The notes under the pieces are model-generated. The model ran no database searches, had not been told where the DNA came from, and saw nothing but the letters and a program-made list of their open reading frames with translations. 64,000 bases of DNA, taken from NCBI RefSeq assembly GCF_032062135.1, contig NC_092860.1:127015668-127079667 (forward strand), read 5' to 3'. Position numbers and translations under genes: made by a program. Shown in pieces: positions 54,101 to 64,000 of this stretch. The DNA comes from Pyxicephalus adspersus (taxonomy: Eukaryota; Chordata; Amphibia; Anura; Pyxicephalidae). The stretch's first letter is position 1. Every line of letters starts with the position of its first letter.

Positions 54101-54206
54101 TCCCACATAGGCAAAAAAGGCAAAATCATCTAAACCATCAAAACCTTCCAAAGCAGAAAAAGATGGAGACAAAAAGCAGGCAAAATCAAAAACCAAGAAG
54201 AAGTGA
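21102..54206 (+). CDS. RFC1: RFC1, replication factor C subunit 1 (24 exons placed)
   Basis: Large subunit of the clamp loader that opens PCNA and loads it at primer-template junctions in the nucleus. Exons: 21102-21104, 23649-23771, 24698-24776, 36621-36835, 37109-37186, 39306-39380, 40495-40573, 41847-42100, 43237-43341, 44442-44621, 44859-44963, 45068-45428, 45647-45756, 46695-46809, 47516-47604, 48319-48456, 48551-48646, 48729-48827, 49105-49259, 49335-49452, 50421-50566, 51028-51241, 51669-51857, 54111-54206. They join to 1,073 residues; human RFC1 is 1,148. Domains: PIP box DIRKFFG (2-8), second PIP-like motif SVEDFFG (116-122), BRCT (about 340-430), AAA+ module with LLWVDKYRP (507-515), Walker A GPPGVGKT (574-581), Walker B LIMDEVDG (639-646) and sensor-1 Asn675, the RFC1 C-terminal collar region (about 770-980), and a lysine-rich tail. 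One human exon after residue 68 was not found. Confidence 0.96.
22730..22982 (-). mobile_element. tRNA-derived SINE (V-SINE-like)
   Basis: On the minus strand it starts with a tRNA-like head: an A-box-like TGGCCCAGATGTTAGCA, then a B-box-like GGTTTGAATCTC at 22,930-22,919. Next comes the conserved core TGGGTTTCCTCCGGGTAC and TTTCCTCCCACATTCC, and a tail ending near TATATAAATACTGGATGATG. The core resembles the V-domain known from vertebrate SINEs. A 17-G run (22,791-22,807) replaces part of the body. Confidence 0.75.
23100..23425. mobile_element. Diverged Harbinger-like MITE
   Basis: GCTTATGCACACACG on the left and GATGTGTGTACATAT on the right resemble the family ends. The interior has TTCTATGGAAAGAGGAGGGG and GGATCCATCAGGACGGATCC, as in relatives. 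No clear target duplication remains. Confidence 0.5.
23649..23771 (+). CDS. RFC1: RFC1 exon 2: PIP box and basic region
   Basis: 41 codons, phase 0 to 0, residues 2-42. Starts [14 protein letters not shown], the PCNA-interacting motif at the N terminus of RFC1. The rest is Lys/Glu-rich. The acceptor is TTCAAG. The downstream boundary is AAG followed by GCAAGT, which implies a GC-AG intron. The conserved following phase supports this. Confidence 0.9.
24698..24776 (+). CDS. RFC1: RFC1 exon 3: [10 protein letters not shown] basic segment
   Basis: 26 codons plus one base, phase 0 to 1, residues 43-69. Encodes [20 protein letters not shown] then RAVFDS, matching the human KKKRIIYDSD region. Strong acceptor TTTTTTTACAG. 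The donor CAG/GTCACA is weak but keeps the phase needed by the next exon. Confidence 0.78.
25962..26330. repeat. Interspersed repeat with a perfect 16-bp hairpin
   Basis: Begins AAAGCCGAACTAAAA and contains CACAGATGGCGCTG and GGTGCCATCTTCAGTC. A perfect inverted repeat pairs 26,105-26,120 (TCACCTGATCTCGCAC) with 26,128-26,143 around a 7-base loop. Related sequence, largely in the opposite orientation, lies at 30,427-30,925. Confidence 0.6.
27385..27615 (-). repeat. piggyBac-like MITE fragment
   Basis: Contains CCCCGAGTGTGACTCAGGAT and an ATTGAATCCAATACAAAATT stretch. These correspond in reverse orientation to the 29,663-29,986 element. The outer ends are not intact. Confidence 0.45.
27690..28300 (-). 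pseudogene. hAT-type transposase pseudogene fragment
   Basis: Reading the minus strand from about 28,290 gives [18 protein letters not shown], then [18 protein letters not shown] and [15 protein letters not shown]. Near 27,822-27,781 it gives [15 protein letters not shown]. These match the order of motifs in the C-terminal half of hAT transposases and the domesticated proteins derived from them, where CEQLFS precedes the dimerisation region. Several in-frame stops and a frame change show it is dead. It runs antisense to RFC1. Confidence 0.7.
28300..28402 (+). repeat. SINE tail with AAT microsatellite
   Basis: AATGTACAGCACTAAATAAA, TGTTGGCACTATAAAAATCC and then an AATAATAAT run. This is a diverged plus-strand copy of the SINE 3' tail. 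Confidence 0.55.
28676..28870 (+). repeat. Old dispersed repeat (LINE-associated type)
   Basis: Phrases such as GATAAGAACATAGGAAGAGC, GGCCCATCTAGTCCAGC and CCAGAAATTTGTCCAATCC are familiar from dispersed repeats of reptile and amphibian genomes. I cannot name the family with certainty. Confidence 0.4.
29663..29986. mobile_element. piggyBac-like MITE (TTAA target)
   Basis: Flanked by TTAA at 29,659-29,662 and 29,987-29,990. Ends CCCCCCTAGTGG and CGCTAGGGGGG are inverted repeats. A TTAA target with ends starting CCC is the hallmark of piggyBac-type elements. The interior pairs CCCAAGTGTGACTTGGGG. Non-coding. Confidence 0.6.
30040..30420 (+). mobile_element. Internally deleted Tc1/mariner remnant
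   Basis: ACATGGGCACCTTGCAGTCA, GGGGTCATGCAACAGGACAA and GGATGGCTGAAAA (giving VMQQDND and GWLKKK) follow the Tc1 transposase order. The sequence then jumps to a 3' section with AAAGGTGGTTCTTCAAGC and TTTTTCACACATGGCTT. The part encoding the DLNPIE region is missing, so this copy cannot encode a transposase. Confidence 0.7.
30427..30925. repeat. Interspersed repeat related to 25,962-26,330
   Basis: AAAGCGGACCTAAACTCAGC at the left, AAGATGGCGGTGCTCCATG and a diverged GCAAGATCGGGTGATGTAGC stem at the right. A C run (30,899-30,910) and a long T run lie within it. Confidence 0.5.
30926..33507. other. Part of RFC1 intron 3, nothing recognised
   Basis: About 2.6 kb of AT-rich sequence without recognisable exon or repeat signature. 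Confidence 0.35.
33508..33875. mobile_element. GC-rich hAT-like non-autonomous element
   Basis: A GC-rich island in AT-rich intron. The ends CTGTGGTCCACAACC and GGATTGGGGACCCCTG are imperfect inverted repeats. They are flanked by similar 8-bp sequences CTATATAT (33,500-33,507) and CTATAGTG (33,876-33,883), the duplication length of hAT elements. The right part carries GGCACCGGTCTGTGGCCCAG. The long open frame across it is a by-product of its GC content. Confidence 0.55.
33884..35236. other. Part of RFC1 intron 3, nothing recognised
   Basis: AT-rich DNA with a long T-rich tract at about 34,878-34,912. No exon accepted; a strong acceptor at 34,930 leads to no in-phase donor. Confidence 0.4.
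35237..35352. repeat. Partial copy of the GCTCTCC palindromic MITE
   Basis: GAATTTGCTAACCAATGGCA, GGATCACCCAGGTTCATG and CTTGGAGAGCCTTATTACAT follow the right half of the fuller copies. Confidence 0.5.
35940..36400 (+). pseudogene. DIRS-like retrotransposon tyrosine-recombinase fragment
   Basis: The plus strand gives [15 protein letters not shown] near 36,008-36,052 and [19 protein letters not shown] near 36,281-36,337. The pair resembles the recombinase tail of DIRS-type elements, where HSTR carries catalytic residues and an ICKAATW-like phrase follows. Frame changes and stops separate the pieces, and residues are missing between them. It is an old, dead insertion just upstream of RFC1 exon 4. 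Confidence 0.6.
36621..36835 (+). CDS. RFC1: RFC1 exon 4: acidic start and second PIP-like motif
   Basis: 215 bp, phase 1 to 0, residues 69-140. Begins [11 protein letters not shown], like human DEEDDF. It runs through a Pro/Lys/Thr-rich linker to [18 protein letters not shown], the counterpart of human TSVLDYFGTGSVQRSNKK. Acceptor TAATTGCAG, donor GTACTT. Confidence 0.93.
37109..37186 (+). CDS. RFC1: RFC1 exon 5
   Basis: 26 codons, phase 0 to 0, residues 141-166: a serine stretch, then [17 protein letters not shown], matching the conserved acidic helix before [12 protein letters not shown]. Donor GTGAGT. Confidence 0.93.
37630..37913. mobile_element. Harbinger-like MITE, 284 bp
   Basis: Ends GGCTATGTACACACG and CTTGTACGCAGCC. 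Flanked by TTA on the left and TAA on the right, an imperfect match of the 3-bp target. Contains GGATCCATCCTGGAGGATCC and a purine-rich block. Lies in RFC1 intron 5. Confidence 0.65.
37914..39305 (+). other. RFC1 intron 5, distal part
   Basis: AT-rich intron sequence. Apart from the MITE immediately upstream, no exon or repeat was recognised. Confidence 0.5.
39306..39380 (+). CDS. RFC1: RFC1 exon 6
   Basis: 25 codons, phase 0 to 0, residues 167-191, [20 protein letters not shown]. Nearly identical to human at [17 protein letters not shown]. Donor GTGAGA. Confidence 0.94.
39381..40494 (+). other. RFC1 intron 6
   Basis: 1.1 kb of AT-rich sequence in which I recognise nothing further. Confidence 0.5.
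40495..40573 (+). CDS. RFC1: RFC1 exon 7: low-complexity linker
   Basis: 26 codons plus one base, phase 0 to 1, residues 192-218, Ser/Thr/Lys/Pro-rich. Little direct similarity is expected because this linker evolves fast. The exon is supported by ATATAG acceptor, GTAAGT donor and matching phases. Confidence 0.75.
40763..41017. mobile_element. Harbinger-like MITE, 255 bp
   Basis: Flanked by TTA at 40,760-40,762 and 41,018-41,020. Ends GGCTTCGTACACAC and GTGTGTACACAGCC. Lies in RFC1 intron 7. The interior holds CTCATCCCTCCTGGTGGATC, as in relatives. Confidence 0.75.
41847..42100 (+). CDS. RFC1: RFC1 exon 8: KKEQP repeat linker
   Basis: 254 bp, phase 1 to 0, residues 218-302. [12 protein letters not shown] matches human SSKLAIMKRKEE. 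The remainder is a basic, Pro-rich disordered linker. It carries a 12-codon tandem duplication beginning KKEQP (41,981-42,016 and 42,017-42,052), with a third start KKE. Acceptor CTAAAG, donor GTAAGA. Confidence 0.9.
42101..43236 (+). other. RFC1 intron 8
   Basis: Contains a palindromic MITE (42,828-42,990) and an unexplained open frame (42,262-42,432) encoding a CSKCG motif. Nothing else recognised. Confidence 0.5.
42828..42990. repeat. GCTCTCC-type palindromic MITE
   Basis: From GACCTGATTTATCACAGC to CGCCTTGGAGATTCATTGA. The two halves are imperfect inverted repeats around GCTAGCAAATTTTTTG. Same family as 43,572-43,793. Confidence 0.6.
43237..43341 (+). CDS. RFC1: RFC1 exon 9: pre-BRCT segment
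   Basis: 35 codons, phase 0 to 0, residues 303-337. Contains [12 protein letters not shown] then [16 protein letters not shown], nearly identical to human. This lies immediately before the BRCT domain and belongs to the conserved DNA-binding region. Donor GTAAGA. Confidence 0.95.
43572..43793. mobile_element. GCTCTCC-type palindromic MITE, complete
   Basis: Left end GGGCCTGATTTATTAAAGC, right end GCTTTAATAAATCAGGTCC. Near-perfect inverted arms, 222 bp, flanked by TAT on both sides. Other copies or fragments are at 1,490, 35,237, 42,828, 46,009 and 53,321. Confidence 0.7.
44442..44621 (+). CDS. RFC1: RFC1 exon 10: BRCT domain, first part
   Basis: 60 codons, phase 0 to 0, residues 338-397. 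Contains [40 protein letters not shown] and DAGESK. The GGKVT turn and NYLIMG strand are standard BRCT landmarks; in RFC1 this domain binds 5'-phosphorylated duplex ends. Donor GTAAAT. Confidence 0.97.
44859..44963 (+). CDS. RFC1: RFC1 exon 11: BRCT domain, last part
   Basis: 35 codons, phase 0 to 0, residues 398-432. [20 protein letters not shown] and KKSKY close the BRCT fold. Donor GTAAGT. Confidence 0.96.
45068..45428 (+). CDS. RFC1: RFC1 exon 12: basic linker and start of AAA+ module
   Basis: 361 bp, phase 0 to 1, residues 433-553. A Lys-rich linker is shorter than the human one. It is followed by [20 protein letters not shown] (507-526), the conserved entry to the clamp-loader ATPase. 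Donor GTTAGT is non-consensus at +3 but keeps phase. Confidence 0.94.
45647..45756 (+). CDS. RFC1: RFC1 exon 13: Walker A
   Basis: 110 bp, phase 1 to 0, residues 553-589. [20 protein letters not shown] contains the P-loop GPPGVGKT (574-581) that binds ATP. Acceptor TGTTTTAG, donor GTAAAC. Confidence 0.97.
46009..46493. mobile_element. Palindromic MITE split by a piggyBac-like insertion
   Basis: The outer MITE starts GGCCTGAATTATTAAACC (46,011) and resumes with TTAATAAATCAGGCCC after 46,473. Between them (46,209-46,473) is an element with TTCCCAAGTGTGGCTTGGGG and an intact right end CAGGGAGG next to TTAA. This matches the 29,663 family. Its left end is lost. The block lies in RFC1 intron 13. 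Confidence 0.65.
46695..46809 (+). CDS. RFC1: RFC1 exon 14
   Basis: 115 bp, phase 0 to 1, residues 590-628. [20 protein letters not shown] and [14 protein letters not shown] match human closely; NASDTRSK is the clamp-loader RFC box after the P-loop. Donor GTAATC. Confidence 0.97.
46810..47515 (+). other. RFC1 intron 14
   Basis: AT-rich, nothing recognised. Confidence 0.5.
47516..47604 (+). CDS. RFC1: RFC1 exon 15: Walker B
   Basis: 89 bp, phase 1 to 0, residues 628-657. [20 protein letters not shown] contains the Walker B LIMDEVDG (639-646), with DE for Mg and water activation. Donor GTAAGT. Confidence 0.97.
47605..48318 (+). other. RFC1 intron 15
   Basis: AT-rich, nothing recognised. Confidence 0.5.
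48319..48456 (+). CDS. RFC1: RFC1 exon 16: sensor 1
   Basis: 46 codons, phase 0 to 0, residues 658-703. [18 protein letters not shown] carries sensor-1 Asn675, followed by [15 protein letters not shown]. As known for the large subunit, the SRC arginine-finger motif of the small RFC subunits is replaced here by NDRNHPK. Donor GTGAGG. Confidence 0.97.
48551..48646 (+). CDS. RFC1: RFC1 exon 17
   Basis: 32 codons, phase 0 to 0, residues 704-735. Nearly identical to human through [19 protein letters not shown], part of the helical AAA+ lid. Only 94 bp separate it from exon 16. Confidence 0.97.
48729..48827 (+). CDS. RFC1: RFC1 exon 18
   Basis: 33 codons, phase 0 to 0, residues 736-768. [20 protein letters not shown] then the AKKDIK end. 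Intron 17 is only 82 bp. Donor GTAAGT. Confidence 0.95.
49105..49259 (+). CDS. RFC1: RFC1 exon 19: C-terminal collar region
   Basis: 155 bp, phase 0 to 2, residues 769-820. [20 protein letters not shown] matches human [20 protein letters not shown]. This is the RFC1-specific C-terminal helical region that packs in the pentamer collar. Donor GTGAGG. Confidence 0.96.
49335..49452 (+). CDS. RFC1: RFC1 exon 20
   Basis: 118 bp, phase 2 to 0, residues 820-859. [12 protein letters not shown] then [12 protein letters not shown], collinear with human. Intron 19 is 75 bp. Donor GTATTT. Confidence 0.95.
49453..50420 (+). other. RFC1 intron 20
   Basis: Contains a plus-strand copy of the CCCTGGTTGA-type repeat at about 50,036-50,232. 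The rest is unremarkable. Confidence 0.55.
50036..50232 (+). repeat. CCCTGGTTGA-type repeat copy
   Basis: GAATGCCTCTTACATTGCGG, AGAATGTCACTCTTACGG and GGAACCCTGGTTGAAATTCA occur in the same order as at 13,717-13,995. Confidence 0.6.
50421..50566 (+). CDS. RFC1: RFC1 exon 21
   Basis: 146 bp, phase 0 to 2, residues 860-908. [19 protein letters not shown] and [13 protein letters not shown] match human. Donor GTAAAT. Confidence 0.96.
51028..51241 (+). CDS. RFC1: RFC1 exon 22
   Basis: 214 bp, phase 2 to 0, residues 908-979. [20 protein letters not shown] then WGGKPSPFS, nearly identical to human. Donor GTGAGA. Confidence 0.97.
51669..51857 (+). CDS. RFC1: RFC1 exon 23: acidic region
   Basis: 63 codons, phase 0 to 0, residues 980-1042. 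[17 protein letters not shown] is followed by a strongly acidic Glu/Asp stretch ending DAMIK, as in human. Donor GTAACG. Confidence 0.95.
52528..52790 (-). repeat. CCCTGGTTGA-type repeat copy, inverted
   Basis: GTGTTTCTTAACCAGAATTC, GTAAGGGTGACATTGTTTCC and AAAAGACATTCTTCCTACTG are the reverse complement order of the 13,717 copy. Confidence 0.6.
53321..53523. repeat. Diverged GCTCTCC-type palindromic MITE
   Basis: CTTTATTAAAGCCTGGAGGA on the left, GAACTTTTATAAATCTGGCT on the right, with GATCCAGGTTTGCTGGATC between. Confidence 0.55.
54111..54206 (+). CDS. RFC1: RFC1 exon 24: lysine-rich C terminus and stop
   Basis: 31 codons plus TGA at 54,204-54,206, residues 1043-1073. [19 protein letters not shown] and the KTKKK end match the basic human tail [15 protein letters not shown]. 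This is a likely nuclear localisation segment. Confidence 0.95.
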   Translation, partial: AKKAKSSKPSKPSKAEKDGDKKQAKSKTKKK

Positions 54207-54531
54207 GTAGACATAGAACGTGTGTCGGCATGAACCTCCTTCGGGGGAAGTGGCGCCTCCTACAGGATGAGAGTGATGTGTACAGAGATATGGATAAAGG
54301 AGCAATAGGCTCCTTTTCCTGGACTTTAGTATGTACAGTAGCAGGGAGAAGCTTATTAGCTTTTTTTTACACAATTTACTAATCAAGCTTCCATATCTTC
54401 CCCTCCAGCACTTTCTTTACCAGTGTACTATTTTACAGTCTTTGCTGCTCTTTTTGTATATAGGAAATGAACAGAATGTGTTTTTGTTTTGTATAATACA
54501 TTAATATAAGTATATATAATTTCTCATTAAA
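54207..54531 (+). terminator. RFC1: RFC1 3' UTR with candidate ATTAAA signal
   Basis: ATTAAA at 54,526-54,531 lies about 320 bp after the stop. A stronger AATAAA lies at 55,154-55,159, followed by a T-rich run. Which is used cannot be told from sequence. Confidence 0.45.
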
Positions 54532-57418
54532 GTAGTATAACACATCAAGACTAATGTATTCGTATTTACCAATCACGCCTGACATGGACACTAAACAAGC
54601 AGTGCAAAGAGAGACGTGGTAATCCATAGCGACCAGCAAGTACAGATCAATACAGAATGAGGACCTAGGCAAGGGTAGCAGCTTTGTCTTCATTTTTTTT
54701 TTTGATGCATTGACGTATCAGATAATTACTGCCTAGGAGTTCTCATCACTAATAACACCTACCACCAGGGATTGTAAAGTCTCCTGTAGCCAATGATCAC
54801 ACCATCATGAAGATTTTGATGAATGAGAAGAAGGAAGTGTTACAGACCTAAGATCCAAGCTGGGCATCCTCAGGGATTTTCCTCCTACCTTCAGCGGGAC
54901 GCTTAGCCTGAGTTCAAAGGAAGTGGCTAGTGGGTGACGCTCCCCCTTAATGTCGTCCATTCCAAGTGGGGTTTGTGTGTGAATTCAGCCTTCCTGGCCT
55001 ACTTCATAGCTTTGCTGAAGATGAGGAAGGTGTGCAACTGGACCACTGTTCATGAAACATCTGGTTATATAGGTCATTGTATGCCAGTAGTTGTGATTGG
55101 TCAAGTTCCAGTGGACTTCTCTAATTGAAGACTTGTTCAAGTCATTTTTTTCTAATAAATGTCAGGATATTTTTTTTTTTTTTTTTTAAATCTAGACAGG
55201 TAAAAGATACTTTAATCCAGTCACTATGATATATGACATGGCACATGTGGATCGTCCAAAGGGTCTGAAGTTGGTGAATGATTGTTTCAATTACATAATT
55301 GTTAATCCTATGATTTAAACTGCTAAATAGTATGAATTTCCACATGGCCAAAGTAAAGATGTCAAACCTTAATCTGCTAAACATGAGTGCTCATTTTATG
55401 AAATTCTGCAGCCATGCTATAAAAAAAAAAATTCCAATTAGTAATCTACTGCAACCACGCTCCATATGTTGTGAAGTTCTGCAATCTAAGCTGCATTTTT
55501 CTCTAAAGCCACATAGAAATGACTTCAGGATAGCAAACTTTTCATTGTGCACAGATTCAAGGGACAGCTTAGTCATCTGAGACTTGTGGTTTCATCACAC
55601 TAACATCAATTTGTTTTGCCTTTTTAACTCATCAGGCTTTCTGTATGTGAAAGACTGCAAGTAGTATGTTTATAGATGTGTCCAAGATTCCTCTTGTGCA
55701 TTACAGGCGACTAAAAGGTTTATTAATAGGGAAAAAAGATCAGTTGCAGGGAAGCTATAGCCCGTACTTGTGACTATGAATTTACCCTCCACTTCCTTTT
55801 TTTGATTTCATTACAGTTCAAGTTCACTTTAAAGGCTTCATTTTTATTGATTTGTTTACCCTTAATATAAAATTAATATTTAACTGCCAATTGCAAGCAC
55901 AAGCCTACAAATAAGGAAATATTATTTTCTGAAATTGGTATTAAAGCCAGATCGAACAGCCAGGAAACAAGCAAAGAAAGTCAGCAATATATTTCTTTAA
56001 CGACAGATTTTTGAATGCTTAGATGTGAACTTGTGCAGTGCTGGATAACTTACCTGCCAAGAGAGAAAGGGTAACCAGTTACATGCTGCATACTTCCTTA
56101 ATGTACAGAAATTAAACTGCCCTGGGCAAATGGAGGGGGCTGGTTTAAAGTAAATCTGTTGCCCTGATTTGTATAGGCAAAGCACAGATTGATGTTGTTT
56201 TATCTTTAAAATGCTCCCTTAGCTTCTGTAAAGGTCAGTATAATGTACGGTTTACAATGTTTGAATTGAAGCAAATAATGTTTTTGTATGTGGAGTTAAT
56301 GGAGTATAATTTCTTGTTAAAAATGAATTTTAGCGTAGAAATTTTCAGCTGCTGTGGAATGGGGTCTGAGTGCGCAGCTTTGGTGGAAACTAGATGGGAT
56401 GCTTCTATGATTTCACCCAATGTTGCTGCTGGAGAATGGCTCTACAATATATTCGATTGCCTTTTCAGTGCTTCATTTGAATAAATTCATTCACGTCAAT
56501 ATTGTGTATAAAGTGGATCTTTTTGTGAGTTCCAGGCAAATATGTATCAATGCCAAGAGTGATATTAAAACAGCAGAATATTGAGGCACAATCAGAAACT
56601 CAGGTTTATTAAATATCTTTATCTTAATAAAATAAATGTCTTATCACCACTGTAGGAAATATATACAAAATTCAAAACAAGAAAAACAAAAAAAATACCA
56701 TCAGAAGCCAAAAAGCTGGACCTAGAACAGAAAAAAGTATTTATAAATTAATATTTTTACAGTGCAGGGAATTCTAATTTTTATTCAGTAACATGACAAT
56801 TCTTAGTATATTGAAGAGCCAGAAGCTGATGCAGTACACAGTGGCACCTACACATTGGGCATTTTGGTCCCTGTGTATTAACTACTGGGCAAACCTGGGG
56901 CATCTGATGCAGATGAATTTAATGCTGCATAGGTGTTTGCATTGGCTTTCTGCAGTGATCTACATAAAAAATAACTCCAAGTAAGTAAGACTTTGGTTAA
57001 ATAGAAGGGGGCCCCAACCTACTGCTTTTAATAAGAGCCTGGTATTGTGAACCTCCTAAAAATACCAATGGCCTAGCTGTCATCAGCTTTAATATTTTGC
57101 CAGGCCATGAATGTCTGAGGCAGAAAAACCATGAAGATCTGATCGGAGTGAAGCTCATACTCTGCATATTTGTTCCATGCCAATGGAAAGGAAATGAGGT
57201 GCTGTTAACCTCTTCTAATAATTGCTAGTTGCCTGGCTTCATGCTAACCGGACTGAATAGGAGAACTGGAACATGTGCAATATGCTGATAAGGACATCTG
57301 CCTTTCCTAACCTGTATACCAGGTCGATGACTCAAAGCCAGTGGGCCACCCCAACAACAGCCAGATATGAAATTTAAAAAGTTTACCAGCATAGGCAGCC
57401 ACTGCAATTTATGACCAA
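54532..57418. other. Convergent intergenic region between RFC1 and WDR19
   Basis: No coding exon recognised. It contains the distal RFC1 candidate AATAAA (55,154-55,159). On the minus strand it has a candidate distal WDR19 AATAAA (56,610-56,605). Short open frames here have no family features. Confidence 0.5.
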
Positions 57419-57424
57419 TTTATT
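57419..57424 (-). terminator. WDR19: Candidate WDR19 polyadenylation signal
   Basis: AATAAA on the minus strand, about 130 bp beyond the WDR19 stop codon. Confidence 0.45.
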
Positions 57425-57555
57425 TAAACTACACAAAGAATGAGATAAAAATGTACATTTGTATATTTCAACCTACATACTTCTTAACATCAGTTCACAA
57501 ATAATGGGCTAGAAAGTACAAAATAAATTCCACCTTGCATACCTTAATCTATATG

Positions 57556-63630
<6,075 letters not shown>

Positions 63631-64000
63631 CTTTCAATGTAGAAAAGAACAATGGTAATACTTAGTAATTCCAAAGAGTTTTAGGTATATTTATTATTAA
63701 ATTAAATTGAATTGACAAATATAGCTGTTGGTGTAAAAAAAAAAAAAAAACACAACACTAACATTTACATTGCTGCTCCTCTGTTGATATATGTTTGTAG
63801 TACTTCACACCACTTCAACTAGAATGTTAAGTCAACGAGACGCTAGAGGCTTGGCTAAGGCACAATGCCGAATTCAGGTTATTAACATCTGGATGTTTTA
63901 GATGGCCACTATGGTACAACATTTTGTATTCTGTATTAAGGGGCATTTCATTATTACCCGAAATGGGAATGATAACTTTTAGAATATCAATCACTATTTC
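63631..64000 (-). other. WDR19 intron to window edge
   Basis: AT-rich intron. No further WDR19 exon recognised before the edge. Confidence 0.5.

Larger units (their letters stand above)
51858..54110 (+). other. RFC1 intron 23
   Basis: 2.25 kb. Contains a minus-strand CCCTGGTTGA-type repeat (52,528-52,790) and a GCTCTCC-type MITE (53,321-53,523). No additional exon. Confidence 0.6.

Overview
The window is vertebrate nuclear DNA, most likely from a frog. The two genes present are deeply conserved and their exons are split by long AT-rich introns. The intervening DNA is full of repeats: tRNA-headed SINEs, Harbinger-, Tc1- and hAT-type DNA transposons, and traces of DIRS-like and L1/Tx1-like retrotransposons. 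The species call is inference from repeat style and exon divergence. Two runs of N (4661-5340 and 7340-7534) are assembly gaps.

Layout. Positions 1-20,790 look intergenic: no conserved exon was recognised, but many transposon remnants and microsatellites were. A CpG- and GC-rich promoter at about 20,790-21,104 precedes RFC1 (replication factor C large subunit, + strand). I could place 24 coding exons of RFC1 between 21,102 and 54,206. They join in frame to 1,073 codons plus stop, with matching phases at every junction. Intron 3 (24,777-36,620) is the largest and holds most of the intronic transposon debris. From 54,207 to 57,555 lies the convergent intergenic / 3' UTR region. The last six coding exons of WDR19 (IFT144, - strand) occupy 57,556-63,630; the gene continues beyond the right edge.

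The two genes are functionally unrelated neighbours. RFC1 loads PCNA onto DNA in replication and repair. WDR19 is an IFT-A subunit for retrograde ciliary transport. Their tail-to-tail order matches the known human 4p14 arrangement, which supports both identifications.

I found no undescribed multi-gene system. The most informative oddities are: a nearly identical inverted pair of Harbinger-like MITEs that predicts the content of an assembly gap; a Tc1 copy with its 5' half inverted; a hAT transposase pseudogene in RFC1 intron 3; a 450-bp imperfect palindrome in a WDR19 intron; a GC-AG intron and a lone-ATG first coding exon in RFC1; and an N-terminal RFC1 exon known in human that I could not find here.
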